The notes: generated from the letters alone by a model not told the origin. A stretch of DNA of 38,592 bases from Acanthaster planci (GCF_001949145.1 NW_019091790.1:11179-49770), one strand, 5' to 3'. Positions 1-12,052 are shown, numbered from the stretch's first letter. Numbers and translations are program-made.

Positions 1-1256
1 TTTAAGGAAACATTTATTGTGTTGCTAAACTTCTACCCCTCAGAAGCAAACAAACTCACCTCTTTGGACCCTCTCCTTTCATCTCCCAACTGCTCGCTGA
101 GATGCCGCTCTAATGAATAATTAGGAAATCATTAAATTTACCTATAAAACCTAGGAATTTAATTTTCTTTCGGATGTTTGGAAAATAGCCTTTTAGACGT
201 GTGTTTGCAAAGATGGCGTATGATAAGCATGGTGTGTTTTGCTAAGTTGGACATGGAGAGTGCACAGAAAGTTTCTCTTATTCAGGATTATTTTCATACG
301 TGGGCATGTAATTATTGCAATAATGAATTTGTCTACAGTGTGTGTTGGAAAACTCTCTTTGTCGGGTCCCACCACGTGATCTGGTTTGAATTTACACACA
401 TCTGTACTGGATTTGGCCATGCCATTTATGCTCTCCAAACGCTGTACCCAGGGTGTTATCAGAGGACTATACATCCAGTCTTCTGATTACACCAAAGGTG
501 TTAAATTACCATGGAATTTTGGATGATTTCAAGCCGCACCCATTAAGACACGGTCATTTTGGAATCTGACAAATAAACTGTATTATTTTTAGCCAATTAC
601 AAGCTTGCAAACCAGCAACAAGTCTTACCTGGAGTTGATCGACTGATTTGCAGAGTGTCCGTATCGGCATTTGTCACAGCTTTACTTTTACGTCTGGGAG
701 ACCTAAAAGCAGCTACGAATTGTTTGAGGATAAAGGGACTTAAGATATCGAAATATCGAAAAAAAAATTCGAATATAAAAGAAAATTTACGTAGAAACCA
801 GGTCAAATACTTGTTGACCCCTCGATATAATTGGTCAAGATAACTTCCGTCCACGTGAAAAAAGGAGTTAACATGGTCGCCACACTCTGTTAAGACTACT
901 TCTCTCTAAAGCAAAACATTTTTTGGCTGTCGTTGCATTGAAACTTTCCTTTTTGTTATGAGCACAGTGCAAAAATAAACAAGAAACACAAAAGAAAGAA
1001 AAACACACCCGCAAAAATGCACAAGCGTCCAACCATGCCCCTGTGTTACGAATGCTGATAAAGGTTTCTCTTAATAGCTTGTCAACAGAAACCTCCACTC
1101 CTTAGTTTACGGCAACTGTGTGCGTCAATAGGTATCATTCTGGTGACAGTTCCGTGTCCAAGACACCAATGACATTCAAAATTGAAACTTCATGTATTCA
1201 TATTTGAAACTGAAACCACCAAAGCGACTCTTTTTTCAAAACTTGTGGACGAAGTT
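1..1256. other. 3' flank of DD12 exon, no gene seen
   Basis: AT-rich sequence that would hold the 3' UTR of the minus-strand gene. Short open frames on both strands here have no recognisable domain or codon signal. The only clear minus-strand AATAAA is at 13-18, over 1.2 kb from the stop, so the cleavage site is uncertain. Confidence 0.5.
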
Positions 1257-1540
1257 CTATAGTTGATCGTTCTCGCACCCAGTACCTGAATTGTTCTTCA
1301 GTGCCTTGTGTGCTATAACACTCTTATCGATCGTCTCCAATGCGTCAATCAGCTTTGTAAACGAATCTTCCTTCCCGTCTTGGCGTTGTTTCCATGTCGT
1401 GAGGAATTCCAAGGCTGGTGATTCACTGGATGAGAAGTCTTCCCTCATTCTGGTGACTTCGCCCTCGTTGAAGTCAAGTGCTCTTGCCAGCTTCTCCCAT
1501 TCAGGACCAATACCTCTCGCAACCTGGTGGAGTATTAATT
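1257..1540 (-). CDS. Terminal exon, Death domain 12 (DD12) with stop
   Basis: The exon starts at acceptor TTTTCCTCAG|AA (phase 1) and ends at the TAG at 1257-1259, giving 93 residues. The DD contains IGPEWEKLARALDFNEGEV, LEFLTTWKQRQDG and LIDALETIDKSVIAHKAL, followed by a short polar tail NNSGTGCENDQL. The GPEW....A motif and TWK.RQ resemble DD10/DD11. It is the only DD exon here with a terminal stop. Whether it closes the same protein as DD11 or belongs to a downstream gene is unresolved, because no exon converting phase 1 to phase 0 was found between 9190 and 2962. Confidence 0.88.
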
Positions 1541-1834
1541 CTGAGGAAAAGTACCGGCTTGTATGAGATGGCTTTCTATTGGAAAGTGCCGTGGTACGAC
1601 GAGCTAGAACGTTCAACAACTTTGCTGGCGCTTTTTTTTTTAAAGCCCTTTAAAAATGAGATTGAAAGCATGCGTCTTATTGCAAAATTAGAGCTGTACT
1701 TAACATAAAATCTTTCATTTCATTTCTAAAAATCATGCTTAATTTGCTACAATCTGACGAAATTCCATCATCTCTTGTCGAAATGGTATTGTGTGTTTGT
1801 CACTGAATTTTGGAGGCTTTACAGTGCCACTTAC

Positions 1835-1922
1835 CTGGAATCTCTTGACAGATGTGCAAAGTCAGTTCACCATAGTCTTCAGCAGTTTCATGCATATCTG
1901 TAAAATAATTGTTACCATTTTG
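1835..1922 (-). CDS. Adaptor exon before DD12
   Basis: Exon of 88 nt, acceptor CTTTCAAAG|CA and donor TTCCAG|GTAAGT, phase 0 to 1. It encodes QNGNNYFTDMHETAEDYG, then ELTLHICQEIP, and completes its last codon in the DD12 exon. Another acceptor (TTTTACAG, exon start 1897) gives a shorter phase-1 version. I chose the longer form because the previous exon ends in phase 0. No domain recognised. Confidence 0.5.
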
Positions 1923-2088
1923 CTTTGAAAGTAAAAGGCTTTCAAACGGAAGCTAATCCCATTCAATGAAGTACCTTGGCCTTTGCATACTTTGAAAGAA
2001 AAGATTACTTTTAGATAAATGGATGAGAAGCTTGTCTTCTTGTTGTTGATGAGCTTCTAAAGAGATAAAAAGTATTTACAATTGTTAC

Positions 2089-2193
2089 CTGGGTGTACTT
2101 GTATACCATTTCCGTTTGCTTCGTCAGCCATACTTTCTCAAGATGGAAGTTTTCTTTCACGTATTTATTGGTTTCATTCAGCTTTGTGTAACC
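2089..2193 (-). CDS. Linker exon before DD12, helical
   Basis: Exon of 105 nt (35 codons), acceptor TTTTCTTTGCAG|GG and donor ACCCAG|GTAACA, phase 0-0. The peptide runs GYTKLNETNKYVKEN, then LEKVWLTKQTEMVYKYTQ, charged and helix-prone, possibly a short coiled coil. The other two frames contain stops. It plays the same positional role before DD12 as the 12522-12776 exon does before DD10. A 15-nt candidate microexon (YAKAK, 1975-1989) lies in the next intron. Confidence 0.55.
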
Positions 2194-2932
2194 CTGCAAA
2201 GAAAATTAAAAACTGTTACAAGTAAATCACTTACCGCACGTTTTAATAATCATCTGTCCTTCATTACGTCGCCTCGTTCACCGTATAGACCGGATTTTAA
2301 AAAGCCCTGAGCCGAAAACAAAGTATTTCATGCCGTTGAATCCCCGCCCCCCAGGGACTGGTGTACGGCTTGACGTTAGTTGTATAATTTTTGTTATCAG
2401 GAAAAAATAGTGATAAAAAACAAAATGTGAATAGGAGCGACCCCAGAAATCTCCTTTCGGTGTTTCAGATAATTTCATTTCGTTTCTGAGTGTGTAAACC
2501 AAACACCAGACTACTGAACTAAAATGATGTAGCTTTAAGAGGGGAATGAAAAACAAGACTTTGAATCTAAGGCTTCATGCTACCAAGACTGAGGCACCAA
2601 TATGTGCATGTGTGCATGTGAGTGCTCGGTTGACAATGCGACTCGATGAGAGGTCAGACGTAGACGAACTGTGGAGTGTACGAGGATAATCGACAAGCTA
2701 GCAGACCATAACACACAGATCAGACAAACCCACCTACACGAGGAGAGAAAAGACAGAATCAAAAGATTTGGCTGTGCATAGCCCACTCATGTTTCGTTCT
2801 GCGCCGCTACTGCAACCCTGACACTCCGTGCAGATGTGAGTAATTTTTGCGACTTCGAAACACGACTGGGATTTTCCAATACCTTAATATAGTCCGAGTC
2901 AAAGTTTAACATACGGACAGTTATTTACTTAC

Positions 2933-2962
2933 ATGTATGCGGAAAGTAGGAATGGGCCGCCG
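2933..2962 (-). CDS. Possible 30-nt exon upstream of the DD12 linkers
   Basis: The signals are strong: acceptor TTTTTATTTCACAG|CG and donor ATACAT|GTAAGTAAAT. All three frames of the 30 nt are open; phase 0, which fits the next exon, gives RRPIPTFRIH. With no homology this is supported only by splice signals and by frame compatibility. Confidence 0.3.
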
Positions 2963-4180
2963 CTGTGAAATAAAAAGATGACCTCTTCCTGGGTCAAACG
3001 GAAACGCAGAAATTGCCGTATGGCATTGCACAACTTCTGGGTTGTGTTAGTGGGAAAGTCGTCTGGGGATTTTTTTCGAGTTCAATAGCATTAGCTTTAT
3101 TTGAAGCATGAAGGTTTTAACATTAAACAAGGCGGCACTAACAGCATGAAATAAGCCTGAATCCCGGGGAAAGGGGTATAGGCAGTAGGCCTACTCACCC
3201 CTCAACTTTGAGTAGAGGTGGCTGCTGAATTATCCCTTAAAGTTTCGTGGGGGTGTACTTATCAGCTCCAAAAATGAAACGAGGCTTTTTTAAATAGGCC
3301 ATTTTGATGTTGTTCGGGGATGTAAGCCTAGTGGACATCTGAAGCAGGAACAGCGCATACTAGTGTATCGTGGTTTTAAAACCCCTCCTCCTTCAAACTT
3401 CCCTTACCTAGCATCCCCAACCCCCAGTTCCCTCCCTGGGGCTGTCATATATTTACTGTGTTTATATTTGGCAACCCAACCCAACCCAACCCAACCCAAC
3501 CAACAAAAAAAGTTAAGTTGTCCGCCAGCGTTAATTCCCGAGAGCGTCACTCTTTGGCGCACCCGGCACAGCAGGCACGGGAGAAAGTACATTCTTCCAA
3601 CTGACCTTGAACTTCAACGAAGTCGAATTATTACTAAGATCATAAGATCGACCACCATAAGGCATACCACATACAGGAGTGTGCAACATGTGTATGTACA
3701 AAACATGGCTGTAAACAAAACAGTGAACGAGTCATGAACCGTGTAAGCAACCTTGCGGGGAGAGGGGAGCGTACTGTTAAAATGAAACTTCATTCAGACT
3801 CATGTATCATGTACATTACATACTTACACTTTCAGATGAAGCTTTTGCATTGTATCGAAGACGAACTGTTGCTGAAAAATGCTTCCTCAGGATCGACAAG
3901 TGTAGATGTACGTGATGCGACAAGTAACAACGTATACTGTACAATGTACATGTAAATACGTGCCATTCCGCAGATAGGCGGTTTACAGAGAACACCGCAC
4001 GACCTCAATCCCCACTGTCACATAAGCAATGAACCTCTGCACACACATCCACACGCAGCGTTCTTTCCTTTCCTTCCTGGTGCTGTTTGTGTATGTGTGT
4101 ATTTGTGTATCACTGACTGACCGGTGTAATCGTTCACTTCACGACATCAGGCTAATAACCGAGCATGCGCGGTGGATGTG
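2963..4180. other. Intronic or intergenic stretch, no gene seen
   Basis: Apart from a CCCAA microsatellite at 3472-3504, no exon with domain homology or paired splice signals could be supported. The plus-strand open frame over the microsatellite looks like composition, not a gene. Confidence 0.5.
3472..3504. repeat. (CCCAA)n microsatellite
   Basis: About six uninterrupted copies of CCCAA directly readable in the sequence. Confidence 0.95.
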
Positions 4181-4185
4181 AGACC

Positions 4186-5150
4186 TTGGAATAATAAATA
4201 GTAATAGATTATTTCTTAAATAGCGCAAAGTCCAGTTACAACTGATCAGTGCGCTTTACAATTAATTCCTTAATACACAAATAAGTAGGTTTTGAATTTG
4301 TTCTTAAAACAAATCAATGGAACTGGAATTACGAACATCAATTGGGAGGCTATTCCAAACTTTAGGACCATTGTAAGAAAAGTACGTTCCCCAGATTTAT
4401 ATTTAACACGTGGTACTTGAAGTAGAGCACCGGTAGTATGGTTCATTGAGCGCAGACTGTAACGGGTGTGGTCAGGAAAAGTAATTAATAATGACAGGTA
4501 TTTTGTAGCTAAGTTATCCAAACATTTATAAACAAACAAGGATACTTTATATTTGATTCTTTGTTCCACCGGCAGCCGTTGTAGTTCTTTCAAGCAAAGG
4601 AGAGGCCTGTTCCCTCCTGCTGCCACCTAAAACAACACGTGCAGCACGGTCTTGAATGCGCTGCAATCGCTTGATATCACCCGTATTAGCATTTGCAAGA
4701 AGAGAGTTGGAATAATCCATTCTGTTCAAAACCAGAGAACGTGTGACATGATGACAGATAGCAGTGGTCAGGAATTTTCTGATTCTAGAAACACTGTACA
4801 AGGGAAAATAAAGCATTTTACACGTTGCAGTTATGTGTTGTGACATAGCCATTGTAGAGTCAAACAAAACACCTAAATTCTTGACAATGTCTGACAGACT
4901 AACCTTATCTTTAGCTACATGCAAACTAATATCATTGGGTAGGTACGATTTCAAATTTGGTGACACCACAAGGAGAAATTCAGTTTTCCCTAAATTGAGC
5001 TTCAGTTTGTTAGAAGTTATCCAGTTACTTATTTCTAATAAGCACTTTTCTACAGAAGCTATCATATCAAACAAAGTATTTTGGTTCTTAGGGTCGAAGC
5101 TGCAATACTGTTGTATATCATCAGCATAAAGATGAAACTTCATGCTGTTG
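4186..5150 (-). mobile_element. 5'-truncated CR1/L2-like non-LTR retrotransposon (LINE)
   Basis: Minus-strand fragment holding the end of a reverse transcriptase. The catalytic YADD box is at 5128-5117 (KFHLYADDIQQY), followed by the usual downstream motifs: WITSNKLKLNLGKTEFL, NLGVLFDSTMAMSQHI and RIQDRAARVVLGG. A frameshift near 4590-4600 separates this from the last part (LPVEQRIKYKVSLFVYKCL), which ends at a stop near 4270. The 3' tail has GTAAAGCGCACTGATCAG and GCGCTATTT before an AT-rich end, typical of CR1/L2-clade elements. The copy is truncated just upstream of YADD, so it lacks the endonuclease and most of the RT and is dead. Confidence 0.88.
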
Positions 5151-8100
5151 TCAAATACATTTTGTGTTCCGTTGTGAAAGAGTGCCTGGACGCTCTCATG
5201 ACGGCATATGTACTTTTATGTATTAATTAGTGTAAACCTATACGGGGGTATCAAACGAGTAAAGAACAGAGTTAAGAAAAGATGAATTTATTGGCCAAAT
5301 GGAAAAATGAAAACTGGAGTTTTGTCAAGGGTGCGAGTGTTATTTATTAATTAGTAGAGACGAAGAATATTTCAGAACAAACAATATTTGGCAGGTACAG
5401 ACATAAAGTGAGGCTGAAACTGGCTTGGTAAGGGCAGAAAGTATTAGGCATCTTCACAGTGAATACGACTACAACCTGCAAATCAAATTTATTCAGCACA
5501 AATCGTCCACTATTTTTAAACTAATTATTAACACGTTACTGAAAACATAGCAGCGCTAACAGATTTCATAATGCAGCAAAAACCAAAGAGTTGCTTCCAA
5601 AATACCGCAAGATCCCTGTCATACTTGATGCTTCAATTTGAATAATAATCATATTATGACTCATGTTTATACAAAACACTGCAATTAGCAGTAGACTGAG
5701 TAAGTTCTCCAATGCAATGTCTCAAATATGACTTTATACTTGATATTCAAACACTCAGTGGAATTAAAGAGAAATTATTACTTAACACCGATGCGGTCGT
5801 CTTCTCTTACATACAATGCAAATTTTCTGTCATCTATTTTTGAGAAAAAGTACATGTGTAACATAAATGGTTTGTTTCAAACCATTTTAAACAGGTGAAT
5901 TATCCTATATCAAACTGCAAATAGTTAGAGTAAATGTTTCATATAGGAATGGATATTCTGAAAAATTGCATCTTACTTTCTTTGTCTTGTTAATGAAATA
6001 CATATTGTTAAGTTTACGCACACGGTCTCTGTACGTGTGGAAGATTATGCAATGGTTAGGAGACGGCCATCATGCCCTCGCTGTTTCGTCTTGAGCCCGA
6101 TTATTCTTATTCGACGTGGTCTCTGTCCCCGTTGCAGTTCATTTCCGTACCGTCAAGGACTGGACTGTTATTCGCCATCTGTGGAGTCCAGCATTCTTCA
6201 CCGTAGTGCCTTGCCAAGTGCTCGCCCGTATGAACATTTTTTTTTATATGAGATATTCCTTATCACTGTAAACTAGTTCCAATCAACATTGTTCTTTGTT
6301 ACTGTTTTGAAAGTGTAACATTGTCATTAATTCATACTTGTTTTTTGTTCCTTATATCAACATGATATTTAAAGCAAAATGCAAACAGCTAAATACGGTA
6401 ACAAAAAGGACTGGTGTTATCATCGAAAATTTAAACATTACATTTATAAATTCTTTAACTCGCGGCAAAAAATTATGTAGCAGTCATGATTTCAAGTTTG
6501 AAAAATATTTCTTGATATGTTCACGTTTATAAACCATACTGAGAAAATATACATTAGCAGTTTTTATGAGATCTGTTATACACAAGCATTCATTGGATTA
6601 GTAGATTGTCTCGATTGTCTCCTTCTGTGTCTGATCCAAAGGCGTAGCCTATTCGTTACACACTTCTTCTTCCTTTACCTCTTGCTGATTTATGCATAAC
6701 ACGGGGGGAGAATGTTTTGATAAAAGATTTAAACCGACAACTGATATAAAATATATAAGAATCACGAACGAAACTTCAAACTCCATCTAACGCAATGCAA
6801 GCTGATCAGTTATAGTTATAACAACCACGTAAATACATAATTAGGTATAATGTAAAACTTGTCTTATATTGGTCCATTTGTAACTACTGATATTAAAAGC
6901 AACATAATATTTGCGACAACTTGTTACGAATTTTCAAAATACACATTAAGTTTAGTATTGGAATTCATTCATCTGAAGTCACAAAACTCAAGAGAAATCC
7001 AAACTCGTGAAATTTGAAAACGGAAACACCCTTTAAAAAGACAGGGCATCTTTTACTTATTCGATTTTGCAGACTCGCTTCTTCTTAGCCGATATTGTTG
7101 ATCCTTACACTTTCAAATATGAATATAATGGCAAGCTTATTGCCATACCAAACAAACATAAATTGCTACAGCAAATAGACATTTTGGCGGCGAGAGGTAT
7201 CTAGCAATTTTTTGTCCACAAGCCAAAGCAACGTTGATGTTCGGTGCTTCGGACTACATATTGGAGATCTGCACTTCAGAATGGAAATTTACATTAGCAT
7301 AAAACCAAAAGGCCCCCACATACAGCTGAAATACAAAAAAAATATATTGGAAACACAAAGGTGTAATTTTAAGATTTTAAGCGGTATATTTTCTTTACAT
7401 GTTCCCTTATACGCATTGGGCTACGGAGTAAATAACACGTTATCAAAATAACAAAGTTCAATGAATTGAAAAAAAGAGAAATTTGACACTTTGATTGATC
7501 GGATGGTCAATATTTGTGTAAAATATAACTAGCGCAATTTGATTATTTACACCTTTTTAGACTTATCTATTAGAAAAATCATCAAGTCAGAATCACTATT
7601 TGGTGAGGATTACTGATTTCCTGGTACTCGTTGTACTATTTTCTACTGTGAAAATCTTTTGATCGGTAACGTTGTCATAATTGTGGGTATCGTAAAACAC
7701 TGCTATTTACAGCCACTACTCCATAATGGAACATGACAATGTCTTGTGTGATACTTTTTCTCTTTAAAAAGAAGTCAAACATAAAGTTGCCACACTGAAC
7801 TAGAAATAAATCTTGTACAGCGTATAGATCGAAGAGCGTATTTTAACCTGTTATACTGAGCGTGATGTTAAACTTACAGGACAAAACCACAAGTTGTAGG
7901 TAATGGCAATCAGCAAACGTTAGCTTTCAAACAAATGTCCCTTGAAATCGAGGCATTACATATCATTCTTACTTCTTGTAATGAATAGACCAGACAGGAG
8001 TCACCACCGTGAACTCGTGTCACAGCTTGTCATGAGGGTGGGGAGGGGTGAGTTTGTGTGGGTGTGCGTGGGGGGGGGGGTTAATAACGTTCATAAAATG

Positions 8101-9145
8101 TTTCTACACTTACACTAATTACTTATTGTTACAGAAAATAAAACATCTGCTACTTTTCCCACAAGGCTTGCCAGACCTGCGACTTTGTTATCTTCTTTAA
8201 TGTTTTACAATTATTCTGAAAAGAGTAATACTTGTATGTACATGTATAAGTACATGCATAGGCCTATGAATTCATCCCTTTTCAATCATATAACGGCACT
8301 GGATCACTCCTAGCCCATATCATCTACGTTGATCTGATTTTTGAGAGCCTACTTTATACTGTGAATCAAACAGGTGACATCGATCATAGTCTTACAAAAA
8401 TATCAAAAAGGCAGGACGTCAATGCAGTTTTTATATGCTTTGGTACTTAATTCTGGCTTCAAGTGTAACTGGTGGATAGTGTATAGCTTTCATTTACACG
8501 TGTTGACAAGAACGCCTTACTGGTGGAGACTCTGTGGTCGGACCCTCTCCTTTCGAAGTCCAACATCGCATCTAGAAGACAAACGAAATTTGAATATCAA
8601 TTTTCGGATCGAGGTATATGTTCCTGGCTTAGGGTTAAGGTTTAATTTATATTGAGTCTGCTTTCAAGATGTAGCTTTTACCCAATTACCAAAAATTAAC
8701 CATTTGAAAAAAAAATTCTTTTAAGGGCTTAGCTCAATTCTGAGGGCATACGGAGACGTTTATAGAAACGAAAAATGAGCTTTTTGACGTCATTGGAACA
8801 GAGATAAAACGCTCCATCTTCTCCCTCTGCATGATGTCGTTTAGTGTAGTGATGGAAGCTGATGTGGGCACAGATACCGATCTGTCCACCCACATTTTGA
8901 ACTGGGCGATGTGCTAATAAATAACTTCCCTGAATATTTTATGAATGCGGTCTTCAACTTTCATTGCGGAAAGGGAGGGCACATCCATCCATGGTTATGG
9001 ATATCTTACGGTAAATGTAAAATCTTTGAAAGCTCGGATAACTCTAGACAAATAAAACATTTTACCTTGGAAACCCTAGTATGGTAGGGAAAAATGATGC
9101 CTTGTGCAATAGAACAGTAAATTAATAATCCAAAGGTGCTCATAC
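5151..9145. other. Long non-coding stretch, no gene seen
   Basis: About 4 kb of AT-rich DNA. Open frames on both strands are short, overlap at random and show no domain. A G-rich block lies at 8035-8080. It may be the intron between the DD11 and DD12 regions or intergenic space. An exon changing phase 1 to phase 0 was looked for here and not found, though small exons can escape notice. Confidence 0.5.
8035..8080 (+). repeat. G-rich tract, possible G-quadruplex
   Basis: The plus strand carries GGG, GGGG and GGGG runs followed within about 25 bases by a run of eleven G. This fits the spacing rule for a quadruplex and would lie on the non-template strand's complement for the minus-strand gene. 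Confidence 0.5.
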
Positions 9146-9273
9146 CTAGTAACAATTGGTTAGCAAAGTTGGTTGACTGGGAACATTACCAGCGGGATCA
9201 CCGTCACTGACATTCGGTCGCCTCCGCTCTGAAGGGGGCTCAGTTTTCTTGATGCCTTTGTCAGTGGTGAAGC
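9146..9273 (-). CDS. Possible C-terminal tail exon, or an 84-nt linker exon
   Basis: The acceptor GCTATTCTTCTCAG|GC is good and takes phase 1 from DD11, giving FTTDKGIKKTEPPSERRR and a hydrophilic Pro/Ser-rich continuation. Two endings are possible. The frame may run to the TAG at 9146-9148, so that the protein ends here with about 42 more residues. Or the internal donor GCTG|GTAATG may be used (last base 9190), giving an 84-nt phase 1-1 exon. A GTATGAG donor-like sequence directly follows the TAG. I cannot choose between them. The first would make DD12 part of another gene or isoform. Confidence 0.45.
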
Positions 9274-10604
9274 CTGAGAAGAATAGCAAAGGAATAATCA
9301 GCACGTGATCAAACCTAGCCCGAATCATCTTAAGATACGTGCAGTCACTTCCCAAATCAAATATTTTGTGCCTTAGGTAGAGAGGAAGGTCAACCACAGC
9401 AAGGCCTTTGATTAGGGGTAAAGTAGAGATGAGAACCACGGTAAATTAAAATAACCGTGAGCTTATACGCTTGCTTTTCTGCAGGATTGTTATAATCTTC
9501 CCTTTATCTCCAAATGAGTACACACACATTGTGTGATGGATTGGAGAGACAATGACTTCCAGCATTTGTGTTTTTTTTTTCAATGTAAGTGATTTTGAGT
9601 ATTTCAGCAGTGTATTTACTGGAATGTCAGGAATGGTCCCTAAGCTAGTATCGGGCAGACAACACTACCCCACGATGAAAACTGTATAATTCAAGACGTA
9701 TAGATGTCTAATATAGATAAATATTGTCTCCAAGGTAAATTCATCACGGCACTTTGGTGCAGAGGATTATTCGTAAAGAAAACTGGTCAAAGTGCGCGGA
9801 AAATAAGGTCAAAGAGGCTAAATTGCCCTTCTATTGTTGTCGTGGATTCCTGACAAACTATTAGAAGAGAAGAAAATACAACTTGACACAATATTAGTCT
9901 CACTTTAAAATGATCCATCTCTTGGATCTCTAGCATCGTTGATGCAGACCACAGGAAAAGTGAGCTGTGCATTCGATTTTGATTTGGTTTTGTGAGTTGG
10001 ATTTTGTTTCTAATATTTTGCTGAATCTCAGGTTTATATCTCCTGTCTCCCTTGCTCTTTGGAACTTTGATCTTCGTTAATGAAAGTAAAACAATTCCTG
10101 TGCAGGACATGTCAGATACATTTGAGAAGGATTAACATTTTGAAAGTTTTGTCTTTTTTGAGTGGAACTCATCACTGCCAGCCAGAGTTACAAGCCTAGA
10201 TATTGCTCCTCAGACTAAAGATGCCATAGTCTAGTCAAGCCACTGAAGAATAAGGCTTCATTCCAGTTGAAATAATAAAAGGAAATCACATATTTATCGA
10301 CTGAGTTCTGAATAATTCTTTCGGCACTTGATCAAAAATTTGGTCGACATTATGTAAAGACAAAACTAGTCATCTGACAAAATAATAGTACCTGGACTTA
10401 GTTTAACTTGTCGGGAAAGTTTAATGACTTTTATTAAGGTACGTTAAGGAAGACACCATTTAAACTAAAATGATCTTAGACTTTTTCAAAGTTTTTTGCA
10501 AGTCTTATGATTATGACCTCTTTAACAAGACAAATTCAGTGATAAAATATGAGACCCAACAGACATACGAACGTAGAATATCAAAACATTAAAAGAAATC
10601 ATAC

Positions 10605-10856
10605 CTCGCAGTTCATCAGCTAGGTTTTCCTTTTCCAATGTCGTCAGATAAGAGCAAAGCCATTCAAGTTGCGCTTCAGGGGATAACTGCTTATCTCTCC
10701 ATGTAATCAGCATTTGGAGGATCTGGTCTTGTCTGTCATGAAGGTCCTTCTTGAATTCGAGGATATCAGCTTCACGGAAACCGAGGGATCTTCCCAGTTC
10801 CTCCCATTCAGGTCCCAGGCTGAGTGACACGTCTCGAAGACTTGCATCATTAATAT
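10605..10856 (-). CDS. Exon, Death domain 11 (DD11)
   Basis: Exon of 252 nt, acceptor TGTCGCAG|AT and donor TGCGAG|GTATGA, phase 1-1, 84 codons. It contains LGPEWEELGRSLGFREADI, ILQMLITWRDKQ and YLTTLEKENLADEL. This is close to a textbook DD and the sister of DD10. The next exon in the transcript must accept phase 1; the segment ending at 9273 does so. Confidence 0.9.
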
Positions 10857-11107
10857 CTGCGACAGCAAAATGGTCAATCGCACACAAAGTTGTTCATAAT
10901 CTAATGTCCTTGGAAGAAAAGGCAACAGCATCAGAAATCTGCTTACAAGGTGATACTTTGAGCTTAAAATTATTCGAAATTTTATCGAGGATGGTAATAA
11001 ATGAACACAGCAATTCATCTCATATCAGTTTGTTTGTTGAAGGTAAAACGTGATCTGATGGAAACAAAACAGTTACCACAAAATGTGCCAAAATATGCAA
11101 AGTCTAT

Positions 11108-11151
11108 ACGCGACTAATGCCCAAGCCGCAGGCGAGAGGGCATTCGTCGCG
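11108..11151. repeat. Hairpin with CGCGAC-AATGCCC arms
   Basis: CGCGACTAATGCCC is followed 16 bases later by GGGCATTCGTCGCG, its near-perfect inverted repeat (one mismatch). It sits at the edge of the dispersed repeat starting near 11170 and may be that element's terminal structure. It lies in the intron between DD10 and DD11. Confidence 0.75.
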
Positions 11152-11169
11152 TCCATTCTCCTGAGCCAG

Positions 11170-11480
11170 TGTTAAACCCACGTTTAAGACCGGCTAAGCA
11201 TACATATTTACATTCATGAATACCTTTTTATTCAAAGGGTCAAAAGAAGCCAATATATGATGGATGATTTCAAACAATTTTGTTCTTTCATTTGCCCGAA
11301 TACTCATGTCCATTTTATGTTATATTCCTTTTGGAAATTGCGTTGCTTGCACACCGACCCATGACCAATCAGACCCGTTTAAACTGTCTCGTATTTAGGT
11401 ACCAGCGCGTTATTTACGCAGCGGGCATTATCACTTCTCAGCTGGCATTATCAAATGCTAATTCACGGTCACGTGACGCG
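11170..11480. repeat. Interspersed repeat, copy 1
   Basis: About 300 bp related to 13010-13318 in the same orientation. Shared blocks include CAATATATGATGG, ATTTTGTTCT, ACCAATCAGA, GGCATTAT-AAATG-TAAT and CACGGTCA. It has no coding capacity and is probably a short non-autonomous transposon. It ends about 70 bp from the DD10 exon. Confidence 0.65.
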
Positions 11481-11549
11481 TTTCAACCAATAGGAAAAGA
11501 AAAAAAGCTGTCCCGGGTATTTATGAATATAGAACACGGCAAAGCGTAC

Positions 11550-11798
11550 CTGGCAAGGCATCAGCAATGTCCTCTCTGCTGATCCTTCTCAGGCTATTTT
11601 GGAGCCTTTTAACCTGCGCTTGAGGGTATTGAACATCTCGCCACTCAACAAGCATCGCAAAAATCTGGTTTATGGTAGCACTGTTGTCGTTCTTAAATCT
11701 AAAGATGTCAGGCTGACCAAAGCCGAGAAAGGTTCCTAGCGTTTCCCATTCGGGACCGAGTTTGCGTGATACCATGCGAAGTGTTGAATCTTCAATAC
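11550..11798 (-). CDS. Exon, Death domain 10 (DD10)
   Basis: Exon of 249 nt, acceptor ATATTGCAG|GT and donor GCCAG|GTACGC, phase 1-1, 83 codons. DD signatures are LGPEWETLGTFLGFGQPDI, IFAMLVEWRDVQ and LRRISREDIADAL. It resembles DD11 (LGPEWE.LG..LGF, ML..WRD.Q, ED/EN-.AD.L) more than the N-terminal set, so DD10 and DD11 look like their own tandem pair. It is the first DD after ZU5-UPA, the place of the single DD in UNC5 and PIDD. Confidence 0.9.
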
Positions 11799-12015
11799 CT
11801 GCAATATTTACGAAGTAATGAGACTTTTTAGGTTGACAGTATTGTGATCACGGAAGTTATGAATTCCATTTATATCTGCAACTAAAGAAATGCAAAAATC
11901 ACAAATGTTTTGAAAAACAATTGACTTAATCTGTTTTTAGACATTCTTTGCACCTTGTAACCATTGCAGAGTACACTTTCCATTGGAGCACTCCTTTGAT
12001 GTTATTTCAACTTAC

Positions 12016-12052
12016 CTTTCATGAAGGACATTTTCTTCTCTTCTGTTCTGAC
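12016..12052 (-). CDS. Adaptor exon before DD10
   Basis: Exon of 37 nt, acceptor GCCCTCAG|GT and donor GAAAG|GTAAGT, phase 0 to 1, encoding VRTEEKKMSFMK plus one base. It converts the phase-0 linker series to the phase-1 DD series and joins DD10 in frame. A similar phase change is made before DD12 by the exon at 1835-1922. Confidence 0.6.

Noticed and set aside
1898-1915. An 18-nt intron implied by a 7-nt exon CAAAATG before the 1897 acceptor
   Set aside because: Too short to be spliced. Reading straight through from 1922 keeps the frame and gives one 88-nt exon.
3363-3737. 124-codon plus-strand open frame
   Set aside because: Runs through the CCCAA microsatellite, which alone explains the lack of stops; no domain.
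4547-5143. A functional reverse transcriptase gene
   Set aside because: YADD is present, but the upstream RT domains and endonuclease are missing and a frameshift lies near 4595. Dead LINE fragment.
9287-9439. N-terminal part of the 97-codon minus-strand frame as coding
   Set aside because: The acceptor at 9274 and phase match with DD11 indicate that coding begins at 9273; the upstream part is intron.
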